Below, one piece after another: positions 42,131-54,399 of a DNA stretch of 64,000 nt. The translations under genes were made by a program, and so were the position numbers. Numbering within the stretch: the first letter of the stretch is position 1; every line of letters begins with the position of its first letter. The notes under the pieces were generated by a model. That model worked only from the letters and a program-made list of their open reading frames with translations. It did no database searches and was not told the DNA's origin. Origin of the DNA: Takakia lepidozioides (lineage: Eukaryota > Streptophyta > Takakiopsida > Takakiales > Takakiaceae); NCBI GenBank assembly GCA_030704615.1, contig CM060733.1, forward strand, positions 63,426,001-63,490,000. Reading direction: 5' to 3'.

Positions 42131-43379
42131 TTTGTTTTTTTTTGCAATTGCCACTCACAATGGTGTCGTCTTGTTTGCTATATGCAGCATATGTCAGGAA
42201 TTGACAGTCCTACCTATTCATTGAAGCCATGTGCTCTTCTTTCATAATGGGGTCTAATTTCATCATACTGTACATGCCTATTCCCACGGTTATAGGTTGA
42301 GCGGGAATAGGTACTCTTTCTTCGATCGCCTGTCCTGTGGCATTTGCTGATGTGGCATCCGCTCACGTTGGCATGGCCTGAGCGTGGGCTCACGCCACGT
42401 CAGCCCCTGCTTGAGCGTGTGCTCACCGCTCACGCCTCACTGCTCACGCCGTAGCGTCGCTCTAAAGGACTAAGCATATACACAACCCAAGTTATTGTTG
42501 CCTGATCACAACTCTTTGACCTATCATACAGAATAATTAGGCTTGGAGTGGGCAAACCAAAGCCTTGTCAAGGTGCAGCCAAGTCAAAAAATGCTACACT
42601 GTAGCTTTGTCTAAAAACAAATAGCCACCAATAGAATGTATGTATTCTAGGAGGCTAAAACTGGAAATGCAGATAACATAATAGAATTAAAGGCTTGTGG
42701 AAGAGCAGACGATTGCGACATGGCGTCCAACATTTGCATCCAAATGAGCAAACAAAGTGACTAGTTTGCTGAAGGCAAAGAGAAGCTTATCGGATAAGAG
42801 AGACTTCCTGAAAACCCTCAGGGCGCCGCTGCTACTTAAATGAACATTCAAGAGAACAATAGGCAACTAGTTCGATTGCCCTGCAAAAGAATGCAGCTAC
42901 CAGCAAAGGGGTTGAAGGCTTGCCGCCATTGCACATGCCAGGACCTGTAAAAGAGCCTGGAATTTTGCTGCCAGGCTGCATAGCCTTCATTACGCAACTT
43001 CAGAAGCATCAAACGCCCTATAATCATGCTGTATGAGCACTTTACCGCCATCACTCACCTCCAACATAAACTCAGGCACAAGAATCGTGCGTTTTTAGGG
43101 TTAGAGAAGTGATACGGCAAGAAACCTCTTACGATTTCATGCATTCGGGATGAAATCTCTTAACAGCTGATAATTATCAGTAAACACTTCACGGTTTTCA
43201 TCTCTGTTGTCATCCGGTATGGATGCCATCCAGACAGGATGGAAAAAATATATATATGGGTAGTTCTCATCTGGTATGGATGAGGCCCCTAAAATTAATC
43301 AAGGATGAAACAAGCTCAAAATATTTCCAAACCAGATAGGCTTAAGGAATAAATGGGTTAGGCCTGAACCGATAACTGG
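42131..43379. other. Non-coding DNA
   Basis: No gene supported. Contains a cluster of GCTCACG/CGTGAGC-type words at 42350-42470 and, from 43195, the first CATCCGGTATGGATG motifs. Confidence 0.5.
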
Positions 43380-46135
43380 AGAGAGGGAGAGAGAGGGAAG
43401 ATACTCATGTCATGTCAAGACATGGACAAGACCCATAGGGTCATTATCAATTAAAGACATAAACAACCCATAAACAGGGCACCATCTAACACCTCCATTC
43501 TAGTCATGACTTCCCAATTGATTTCACCCAATCATTCATGATAAAACAGGGTGGGAGGGCCGGGTTTGTTTATGTGTAGGTCATGACAACAAGACTAGCA
43601 TATAAGCAAGCATCTTGTGTACTGAAAAATCAGATTGCTGCAGCCTGTCATACCCTTTCCTGGCATCATAATTACAACAAGACATGCCAAAACATCTTGT
43701 GTATGTGAAGCCAACCTGCAATATTACAGATTCAAGACATGCCCTTCAATCAAACATCTTGGGTATGACAAAATAATTTGCAGCCTTCCTTATCAGTATT
43801 ACCCCAAGACATGCATCATGCAAGACATCTTGGGCAAGTAAGAAACACCTGCCATATTACAGATTCAAGATATGTACACACAAGCATCTTGATGGACCAG
43901 CCTGCAGTTTGGGCAAATTCCAAGCATGCAACCAAGTAACCCTCTTGGGCATGACAAAGCATATTGTAGCCTCATTCTTTACCATTGGTAAGTAACCCAA
44001 GACATGCATCATGCAAGGCTCTTTGGGTAGGTAAGAACAGCCTGTCCTACTACAGATTCAGGATATGTTCATACAAGTACCTTGACGGACGAGTCTGCAA
44101 TTAATCAGATTTCAAGCATGCAACCAAGTAAACTTCTTGGGCATGACAAAACATATTGCAGCTTCATACTACAGATTCAAGACATGTATGCACAAGCATC
44201 TTGATGGACCAGCTTGCAGTATATTATATTCCAAACATGCAACCAAGTGACCCTCTTGGACATGATAAGGCAGACTGCAACTTTATTCTACACCATGTAT
44301 AATTGCCCCAAGACATGTATCATGTAAGGCATTTTGGCATGGAAGAAATGCCTGCCATATTACACATTCAAGATATAGACACACAAACACTTTGAGTGCC
44401 CAAGACCAAGCCCACTTGGCCAAAAAATAAATCATACATTGCAGGTGCCTGGTCTGATGGCAAAATAAGGCAAACAATCTCTGGCAAAGGTCCAGTAGAG
44501 CTTACCAACACTGTTTTTTAGGAGGCTATGTGCCAGGTTTTGCAAATAAAACCTTACTATGCTCCATTCCACATCAAATCCAGGTCTGAAAGAGGCCTGT
44601 CATTGCCTTATCAGGCTGCCATCTTTAAAAACAGAGCCTCCTCTTCCTTAACAACCATTGATGCCTTACCCATAAACCATAACTCTTCTTTAAGGCCAAA
44701 ACAGTACCTAGCTTAATAATCCATAGGCAATGCTGTCAAAGATTCAAGACAAGGTAGGGTCCAGATGCTAGGCTTCAAGAGACAAGCCTGTCAGGCCGAA
44801 GTGCTCCATCAAAGGCAGCAAAACATAAGTCAAAAGTAAGCATCAACATGCCAAACCAGGAGCAAGTGGGCAGAAATCGGGGCTGCGGGCAGCAGCCAAG
44901 TCAAGACGCCACTAGGTTCCCTTTGTCCACATCCTTATCTGCAAGATCAAGAGAATTCAAAGCAAATAGGGATCCTCACCTGGTCCCATCACAAGCCCCC
45001 ACAAAAACCAACAGGTTAGTGAGGATTGTGGAACCCCAGGTGACCCCTACACTTGTCATCGATATCAACTAAGAACCTCAAAAGCAAGAGAGAAAGACAT
45101 AAAGCAAAATGAACCCTAATTACCAAAAGCACCTTGAGCGATTGGGGAAGATAATTGTGCGCCATCGCCACCAGCAAGCCACCTCCAGCAAAGCTAAGGA
45201 GAGGTGAAGCATATAAGCACTCTTGCTAGGTTTAAGAAAGGAGAGAGAGATACTTCCCAACACAAGCGCCGTTGCGAAAATTAAAAGCCAGAGGAGGGAA
45301 AGAGACGATGCATGCACAACATTGTCTCCTGCCTGTGAGAAGAGACAAAGTGCCGCCATTGCGCATCCCTAGGAGATCGTCCAGCATGGGTACGATGCAG
45401 CAAACAGGGTAGCAGCAAAACGCAGACGCCATAACTCTCATCCCGCGAGCCCAGAAGCACGAGCAATGCTTCTGACGGCGGGAGAGACACCCTAGGGCTC
45501 ATGCCCGATTTTTCATCCGTGCTGGATGAGTAATCAACACCATATTTTTCGAAACCCGACGGATGTCATCCGTTAGCTAGGTTTAAACAATAGGTTATAG
45601 GGTAGGGGTTAGGGTTTCACTCCTTAATTAACCATAATTAAGGGTAATTAATCATCAGTCCAGGGCCATCATAAGCTGTACATTTCATCCGGTTCAGATG
45701 AAAAAGTCAATGAGTTCATCCGTTGGGGAAAGTTCGTCAGTAGGATGGAAAAACATTAAATATCATCCAAAGCATCGGTTTCACATTCTAACAGGTAATT
45801 CAACATCCCCAAAAAAAATGCCTCATCCAATACGGAAAAAAGCCATAAAAGAGGAATGAACGAATTAATATCCTGGTATTTTTCATCCGGTATGGATGGA
45901 AATATATATATATATATATATAATATATATGATGCCAGTATCAACCCCCCACAGAGGTAATTCCTCATTCTTTGGTGACTCATCTGGTATGGATGAAAGT
46001 CAATAAAAGAGGAATGAAAAAAACATAGACTCAGCTTAGAGGTAATTTAGTGTCCACCCAGGTAATTCATCTGGTATGGATAAAAAAGTTATAGGGCGGG
46101 TGAAAAAACTGTTTAGAGTCCATCCCGTATAGATG
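43200..46135. repeat. Dispersed CATCCGGTATGGATG hairpin motif
   Basis: Imperfect palindrome CATCC-GGTAT-GGATG and variants occur about ten times: near 43206, 43263, 45510, 45560, 45688, 45718, 45884, 45983, 46068 and 46118, mostly followed by AAAA. The cluster brackets copy 2 of the non-coding family and includes an (AT)n run at 45901-45930. Confidence 0.6.
43380..45075. repeat. Non-coding interspersed family, copy 2, with tandem array
   Basis: The 180-bp head (43380-43560) is followed at about 43620-44420 by four or so degenerate units of roughly 200-240 bp containing CAAGACATGCATCATGCAAG, ATTACAGATTCAAGA(C/T)ATG, CATCTTGATGGACCAGC and AAGCATGCAACCAAGTAA. The tail (44970-45060, CCTCACCTG ... 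TTAGTGAGG) resembles the tail of copy 3 near 47600-47650. No protein frame is convincing. Confidence 0.6.
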
Positions 46136-46289
46136 ATAAAACAGGAAAAAACACTGATAAAACCGGCCAGTTCCAAGGAGGGAGGAGAGAGGGAGGGAGA
46201 GAGAGCAGCTGCTCGGTCACTCCCCCCCCCACCTTGTTTTTATTTTTTTGAGCCCCTCTCTCCCTCTCTAGTTTGTTTTTTTTGCGAGC

Positions 46290-47660
46290 AGCACAAAATA
46301 GAGGTAGAGAGAGGGAGAGAGGGGGTAATTGGACTCGTCTTGTCAAGACAAAGACAATTCAGTCAAGGAAATTTGGACTGGAAACTGGAAATGACAAATC
46401 AGCCCCATAACAGGGCACTATCATTAAAGGACCTGGACCAGGTTTAATAGGAAATAAATAGGGTGGGAGGGTGGGGTAATGGGTGAAACATTAATGTTTC
46501 AAGAAAGGCAGCTGACTGAATTATAGTACCAGACTTCGTTGGAATACCATCAGCACTTAGATTGTTCAAATATCAATCACATTCCATTCAAAAGTTAACT
46601 CCAAAGCCCCATATTCATTCATAGCCCTTTAATTGTTACTGTAAGGCATATGAAGGGGGATTGGTATAACCTTCAGACATAGCATAACGTTTCTGGCTGC
46701 ATTTCATAACAGAACTACAGTGCCATAGGCCAGTCTGGACTAAGTTATCGCCGTAGAAAGAAATGAGTCTCAAACATGAATTGTAGGTGTCTTGCTGCAT
46801 TTTACTTACACAGATAACCCTGTGCAAAGTGCTTTCTAAGCAGAAAACATCTTTAGCCAGTCATGTTTTTTATTCCATGAATAGGTACAGATCTGGAAAT
46901 AGTATTCCAGCACCTTATCAAACTGATTCAAAGCAGAGATGATACAAAGAGCATGTTTACATCCACTTAGCCAAAACCAGGTCATATCCTATGTTCAAAA
47001 CCACTTAACTGTTTCCAACTGTTTCAAACAGTTTGGTTTTTATTCCATGAGCAGGTAATGGTGATAGTAATCCAGCACCACATAACAAACATTCATAGTA
47101 TACATATTCTCATAGAAAGAATTGAGCCCTAACCATGAGCTGCAGGTTCTTTGTTGCTTTGTACTTACACAAATAAGCCTGTGTAAAGTGGTCTTCAATC
47201 AAAGACACCTTCAGATATTCTGGCCAAATCCAAAACATATGGTCCAGATCCAAAAAACACTCAGCCAGATCCAAACATATGGTCTGAAACCATCATCCGG
47301 TGGAATTACAGGGACCACTATTTTCAGATCCATTCTAGCTAGAAAATAAAATGTACTTTCCCAAAACATAAAGAAGGGGGGGGGGAAGTCTGTGTAGGAC
47401 TTGTCTTGGCTGGTATGCATCATGTACCATCCCATAGTAAAAAAAAGTTGGAAAGAAGCAGGGTTAACAGTTTGTGTGGGATAAGTTTCAAACTCCCCTG
47501 TTCTTCCTCTCCACTTGTAGCTTCACTGTCGCATTAAACCCTGGTCCATCTCTTAGCTGCATCCCACATAGCAATAATTCATAGAAAGTAGAAGACCCTC
47601 ACCTGTCGCCCGTCCCAAAAACAAAACACCAAGGTGAGTGTTAGTGAGGACGCTCAAGGT
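46290..47660. repeat. Non-coding interspersed family, copy 3
   Basis: The head at 46300-46475 (GAGAGAGGGAGAGAGGG, CTTGTCAAGACAAAGAC, GGGTGGGAGGG) is followed by a duplicated block (TTCCATGAATAGGTACAG near 46875, TTCCATGAGCAGGTAATG near 47047) and GGTCCAGATCCAAA repeats near 47240. The tail near 47600 matches copy 2. No gene supported. Confidence 0.55.
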
Positions 47661-48690
47661 GCATAACGGATCTTCTACGCGTGCTTATATAGCTTTCCAA
47701 AATGAAACTATGCTAACGCAAGATACAACAAGAGGTATAGAGTCAAGTTCTAATGTCTTGGACTCTTGGACATGCTGCATATGAGGTATTGACACCTCCC
47801 ATAACAAACAAACAGTGAAATCTTAGGGTTACAGCAAAAAACTACTGTAATGAACCCCCTGCCAATTCCTGCATCAGGTTTGGACATAATCTGAAAGACT
47901 ATCAAGCCATAGTCAGATTTATCGATGAACGGTGGTGGGCAGGTAGCCGCTGACGTGTGAGGGTGGGTCCCGGAATTGTCCAAAAACCCAAAAACACCTC
48001 TCGTCCTTTAGGGGTTAAGCAGCCACCAGGATGATTGTAACCAACACCCTTTTCATCGTGAGGTTTGCACATATATCTTTTCTGCCTTCTTGAATGAACC
48101 CTACAGGTATGAAACATCCAGGAAAAAAACATACATGGTTGTACTTGGTTTAATCAGAAAACTGAATTTTAACCAACTACCAAGATGATAATATTATATG
48201 GAATACCAAATGCTCGACAATTTCACTATCATCTACAACCCTCGAGAAATCATCTACGACCCTCAACAAATCATCTACAACCCTGGACAAATCAACCACT
48301 AGTGGTTGTAGATGATTGGTCCAGGGTTGATTTTGTGGGCAAACGGTATGCGTTGAAATACCAAATGCCCATGTCTTCATCCCACTTGTTCAGCAAATAT
48401 TCTCTAATAGATTTTTAAATCCTTCAAATTCATGCTTAGATGCTTTCATCTTTGATTTGTCGGGCATTTGGTACACGAAGGAATACCGTATGACCACGAC
48501 CCTCGACAAATCAACTTAGTTGTTCACACCACTTGTTGACAACATGGGCGTCAACAACGTAGGTGGCGCCACTAAGGCAGCCGGCGCCAACAAGGTTCGT
48601 GGCGCCACTAAGGGAGGCGCCGCCATGTTGTTGGCACAACTTAGTTCAGATTGGCACAACCTAATTTCTGATATATATATATACGTAGAG
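47661..48690. other. Non-coding DNA with a local foldback
   Basis: An inverted pair AATCATCTACAACC / GGTTGTAGATGATT flanks the ACTAGT at 48298-48303. GGAATACCAAATGC words recur near 48200, 48355 and (inverted) 48465. TGGCGCCAC repeats lie at 48562-48620. No gene supported. Confidence 0.4.
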
Positions 48691-49995
48691 GGTTTAGGGT
48701 CATTTGCATAATTCAAATATGATGAGACCTTGTCTTTAAGAATGTTGGACTATACCGTAATAATTTGATGATATTTAAAGAACAACTAGATCTAATATGT
48801 GGACGTATATCTATAGTGTTCTAGTTTATTCGTATTACTTAGAGTTTTTATATTATGAGATATGCAATAAAATATTGTGAATTAAAAAATCACAAAGGGG
48901 TAGAGATTGAATTAAAATATATCCTATAACAGCCTTATTAAATGCATATGAAATATCACAATTAAGTGTTCACTCTTACATGTGTTTCTATTATTATATT
49001 GGTCATTTATATGTACAGAGTCTCATAAGTATAATATTTTCATTGTCCTGCAATAAGTTATTTTTAATTAAAAATACAAGGATGTGTGAGACCGGATTAT
49101 AAAAAAATAAAAAATAAAATTAAAATGCAGATAAGATTTCATAATTTAATATTCACTCGTACACGCACTTGCTATTATTATATAGATCATTTATGTGTAT
49201 CCCATGAATTCAAGAAGATTATGAGTAACCTATGCATAGGATGGATGCATAGGAATTGTGATAAAGAACAATTGGATCTAATAACATGTGTGCACATATA
49301 CTCTATAGTTTTCTAGTTTGTTCGTAATACTTGGAATTTTAATATTTTGTATTAAAAATAACTACAAATATGTGACAGATCGAATTAAAATCTATCCTAT
49401 AACAGCCTTTTTAAATGCATATAAAATATCACAATTCCCTGTTCATTCTTACATGCACCTCCTATTATTATATTGATCATTTATGTGTACAAAAAATTTC
49501 ATTGTCGTGCAATGAGTTGTTTTAGATAAAAAATCACATGGATTTGGGAGATCAAATTGAAAAAATGAATAACAAATATCATTTTAATATGCAGATTAGA
49601 TTGTATAATTCAATATTCAATCTAACATGCACCTCCTATTATTATATAGATCATTTATGTGTATCGGATGAACTAAGTGACCAATACAACTGAGTGTTCT
49701 GAGTGTTCTAAATGACCTATACATAGGCTGCACGATTTAGAGATGATGTAGATATATAGTCAATGCATTTCGGTACTTAAATACTTATAAATGTTTGAAA
49801 ATTTGTGTTCATAAAACTTAGAATGTTTTGTATTGCTAGACATGCAATGCAATGTTCTCAATAAAAAATCACAAGGATGCGACAAACGAAATATAAAAGA
49901 TTATATAGCATCATTTATAAATAGGTATAAGTTTTAACAATTTAATTTTCATTTCTGCAATGTACATGACACATGTACCCCCCAATATTATGTAG
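48690..49995. repeat. AT-rich tandem array with higher-order structure
   Basis: The word TATTATTATATTGATCATTT and flanks recur near 48987, 49172, 49463, 49635 and (diverged) 49973. Spacings of about 185, 290, 172 bp indicate a higher-order unit of about 465 bp made of two alternating subunits. Each unit also holds AAAAATCACAAGGATGTG-like words. No coding potential. Confidence 0.7.
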
Positions 49996-51970
49996 GTCAT
50001 TTATAATAAGTATATCATATAACCAAGATGAAGTACTTATACAAACAAGCAACATCACAAAATATATATATGTATGCATATTGCAAATGACAACAGGTCA
50101 CTTGTAAATATTGTGTGCTTTTTCTTCATGGAGTTATGGTCTCCTCCACTAGACTTCACAAAGCAATGCCCACCCACCTAAATCCCAAAAATAATGTTTC
50201 TTTGCACATAGAAGTACTAAAACCCAAAAGTAAATGAATGGGCGGGGTCTACCTATATCACATGGCTAGAAATGACATACAGTTTAATTTAAAAACTCTT
50301 CTTCAATTAATGTTACCTTATGGCCCTGTTTAGGTTAATTTTTCCCTCTATCTTTTAAATTTGAGTAACTCGACTTTTGTCCCGTTTGGATGGAGTTGCA
50401 TCTGATTGATGCATTTGGAGTTCTTGTGTTGTCTGGCCATGTCACAAAACTCTAGCTCTCTAGCACTTATGGATAGAACAGACAAACTCTAGCTCTCTAA
50501 AAGGACAGAGTACCCATATGGGGAAGAGGCTCTTCTTGACGCTACCTTTGGTTGTCGTCCATATACATATATATGATTTTAATACATGATTATTACATTC
50601 AACGGTTAGTATATAGAATATAGAGTATACTAAGTATCATTATACAAAATAAAGCCATAACTCTTCTTATTTTATTGTATAAATATTATGCGGCTTGTAT
50701 TTGTGTAATATAGAATCTCTCTTTAGATCTTAGATATCATAATTCCATATTAATGCAATATGACCATGCTTCCTACTACTTTAAGTTCATCGTTGATATA
50801 TAGGTTCATCGCTGGTTTCTTGGTTTTTATGTTCTGATTATTACTTGTACTTTCATTTCTCCATCAATGAAATATTGAGAATCAGTCAAAAATTATTGAC
50901 TTGATGAATATGGATTGAAAATATAGTAACACAAATTAATACAACATCTTGTTAGTTTGGGTGGTATAGGGACCATAAATAAAAACTGCGTGTCAACAGA
51001 ATACCATGTTTGATCCATCACTGCAAGAATATCATTCGTCCATTACTTCTCTTGAGATATGGAAGGTTGCAATGATGCAAGAGATCCTATGAGCCACTAA
51101 GATGAGACATGTATAATGGATATGAGCAGTTGTATATAAGAGGAAGAAGTAGACTAGGATTTATACTCTATAGAATTAAAAACGGTGGAAGATAGAGAAG
51201 AGAAAAAATGAAGACAAACATGTAAATTACACATCATGTACACCAATGTTGTTCTGAAGCAATAAAGTTGATTGCATAATCCCCCATCAATTGATGCACT
51301 AGCCATAGTAGTTTTGTTACAATAATATTTGTTGCAGGATTCATATTTACACACAAACTGGGCAGTAACAAAAGATTATAATGAGAACCAACATTCAATG
51401 TATGGGAATGGTTGAAAAGATAATAAGAAGTAAATTTGCAAGAGGAAAGGAGGTGACACTTGAATGAAAAGCATAATAGGAGTTTAGCGATCCTTAATTT
51501 TTGACATTGATTTCTAGTCTTCTCTTTGAGTAAACAAAAGCGAATAAATAATATAACAAAATTGTTCTAATGCCTCTTGAAAACATATTAATTGAAGCCT
51601 AAATGTGTGTTTATTTCAGCTTGAGCAAAGTACATGAAAAAAGAGAAGAAAAAAACAAGGAATAAATAATCCCCATTCTCATATCCCATTGTGTCAAAAC
51701 ATTATATTGCCAAAATGTTGCTTACAACTATGAATCATATATCCATTGGTAAACTCTGTGAATTCAAGAATTTGTACTTGGTCCGCACTACGACTTCAAC
51801 ATGCTGAATTTTCTAGAATACCGGCCGATGAAAATATGCTAAGATCTCAGATAAATGTATATGGAATATGATACCACTGTAAGAGTATCAACTTATAAGA
51901 GTTCGTTATCCCTCACCTCTATCAAACGTACATCCCAATTTAAACATGATATTTTTGTAAGGGTATCGAC

Positions 51971-52841
51971 CAGTGTTGGGCGGTTCTTGCATTTGTGAAG
52001 GAACCTTCGGTTCCGGTTCCAAAATTATTTCAAGAGACGGTTCCGGATCCGGTTCCGGTTTTTTTTATTGAGCCGGTTCCGGATCCAACTTTTAAACATG
52101 GGGGCGGTTCCGGTTACCGGTTAGTTGCTGATAAAAACCATCGGTTCCGGTTAGGTTCCGGTTCTATTTTAAATATATATTTGTTTAATTTAATTAGATT
52201 TAAAATATTTTATCAGTCCGGTAGATTAAATAGCAGTGTATTCACATATTTGAACTAAAATCCAACGATTTTGTTAGTTTTCATTAACACAAAAAAACAA
52301 ACAAAAATACTCTAAATAAACTGGTAGAAGAAAATGGGTAAAATTTTATGGGTTGAAAGCAGCTACCTGGCAAGTATTGGCATCTTCAAACATTTTATTA
52401 ATGAACTTAGCCAGGATATCATGGAGCTGGAGATTGAACCCAAGATCTCATGGCGCTGAAGCATTGAACATAGAATCTCATGGCCTTCAAGCATTGAACC
52501 CAGGATCTCAGGAGCTTAAGAGCATTAAATAAGTTTTTCCCTGGGCCACCAGCCCCACCAAGGGGTCAAGAACCAAGAACCGGACTTAGAAGCGCTTTGG
52601 TAGGTACTAGAGACATTTAGGGCTACAGCCCCATTTAGGGCTACAGCCCACGGGTGGACCGGAACCGGAACCGGAAACGCTTTGGAGCTGGAACCGCCGG
52701 TTCCCACACATGTGGTCGTAGCTGGAACCGCCGGTTCCGGTTCCCACACAATCCCCAATGAGCGGTTCCGGTTCCGGTTCCACATAACCGGAACCGGAAC
52801 CGGCGGTTACCCGGGGCCAGGCGGGTAACCGCCCAACACTG
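51971..52841. mobile_element. Non-autonomous hAT-type transposon in the left arm
   Basis: Terminal inverted repeats CAGTGTTGGGCGGTT / AACCGCCCAACACTG bound 871 bp flanked by an 8-bp target duplication GTATCGAC (51963-51970 and 52842-52849). The right arm keeps the unoccupied site as a single GTCGATAC at 54867-54874. Subterminal regions carry many GGTTCC / GGAACC repeats in inverted orientation, likely transposase-binding sites. No transposase is encoded; 8-bp duplications and the CAG...CTG ends fit the hAT superfamily. Confidence 0.95.
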
Positions 52842-53315
52842 GTATCGACACAAAATCCTTTTATATAGTAATTTGATTTAATATCACGATCCGTTCGTGG
52901 GCTTACATTGGACTTAAAAATGACTGAGGCACTTCTACAACTCTTTCCAAATTTGTAAGAAATTATTATCAAACGCCACAACCATTTTCTACTTGTGGAT
53001 TGCGAATGCTCCCAAACGCTAGAAATTAATATTGGCCAAAGCGCTTTTCTACTTCCAGTTCATAATCTTGTATTTAAGACCCCAGGTCCCCATGACTAAT
53101 CATGTTTTCAATCACTCCCACTTCACATTCCCAACCCCGCCTCCCTTCATATTTATGTAGACTGCCGAATGTATACGTTTCAGAAATTCAATGCTTCAAT
53201 ACATCAAACAAGTTTAAGATACTCAACTAGCTTTTAAAAAAAAAACAAAAAAATACTTGTCCATTTTGTGGTATTATATGTCAAAAATACTGATAGTCTG
53301 GTGAAAATATATGGG

Positions 53316-54399
53316 CCATCAACGCAAACAGACCTTCTGGCCAACCCTATTCCCATCCCCACACTGCCCACTGCTCACACCTTCATGCCAAACATGATAC
53401 TTGGCCTCGTATTCTCAGCGAATGTCCACACCCTGTCATCCACGGGTTGCGAATCGCTCGTCATAATCACACCGTATGGCACATCCACAAACTTCTCTTA
53501 CAATGTAGTGCAACCAGATGGTTTACACTCATCAATGCTGGCACCTACCAGGGTCGGCCTCCAGACCATACAATATGTACTTGGCTCCTTCCACGTATCT
53601 GACAACCTTGCGGGTCCTGCACATGCCCCGCTAAACTATGCCCGGACATCCTCATAATCTAGGGCTTAACTCCCCCCCCTCATGCACCATCATCAGACAT
53701 CACCATACATTTTATAAAATTCATATACTGCCACGACTGCTTCCCTAGCGCCTCTATTATAGAAAAACGTAAAAAATACGCACCATTAATCGTTGGCATC
53801 CGCCGACGAGGGTGGGGCACCGGCCCACTCACTGTCGTAACTACTGGCACCAGATGAGGCATCCATAATGCCAGCATCTCTACCCTTCAAAATAATTTTT
53901 AAATTCCTATCACATCTATTCACAAATGTTTCAAAGCAATACGCCTCACCGCGCTCCGATCCCTCACTGCAATCATCACCAACAAACGACAAACTCAAAT
54001 CCAGTCTCCCTCCCGCTTCCTAGGCACCTCATACGCCTCTGGGTACCAGTGGTACCCATGGGCCCACGAGTGCCAAGTGGCACCCTTCACCACTACTACC
54101 GTTCTCCCAATCTGCCCCAGGGTATCCCATGGGCCTCGATTTTTACATAGGGCCCACCTCTGTTTAGGGGCAATAGCCGCAAAACAAAGTGGCTCTTAAT
54201 TACGCCGGCTTTGGCCGGAGTCTTCTTCTTCTCTCTTCTCTTCTACACGAGTGTCTTACCACCAGACATGGTGATGTTGCATTAAAATTATAGTTAATCG
54301 TTGAAGTATGATGTCTTCAAAGCCATATATATATATATGTTAATGAATGTGTGGTAATCGGCTTAATTATATGAAAATTTGATGGATGTTATTATATTT
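53316..54399. other. Loop of the giant inverted repeat
   Basis: Unique DNA of about 1.1 kb between the arms. A plus-strand frame of 129 codons (53268-53657) begins inside the left arm and has ordinary composition (YGPSTQTDLLANPIPIPTLP, then a Ser/Thr/Ala-rich stretch), stopping at 53657; nothing is recognised in it. The C-rich 53660-54290 resembles the 30.8-32.5 kb LINE-like region in base composition. It could be cargo of the inverted-repeat element. No function assigned. Confidence 0.4.

Noticed and set aside
44848-45072. 74-codon plus-strand frame
   Set aside because: Falls in copy 2 of a non-coding repeat family; no homology recognised and no splice or promoter context.
45120-45502. Overlapping minus-strand frames with hydrophobic stretches, possibly a first exon
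   Set aside because: Three frames are open at once, and no downstream exon or splice junction could be supported.
51154-51354. Short Cys/Asn-rich frame also present at 55484-55729
   Set aside because: Its duplication is explained by the giant inverted repeat; AT-rich context and no domain.
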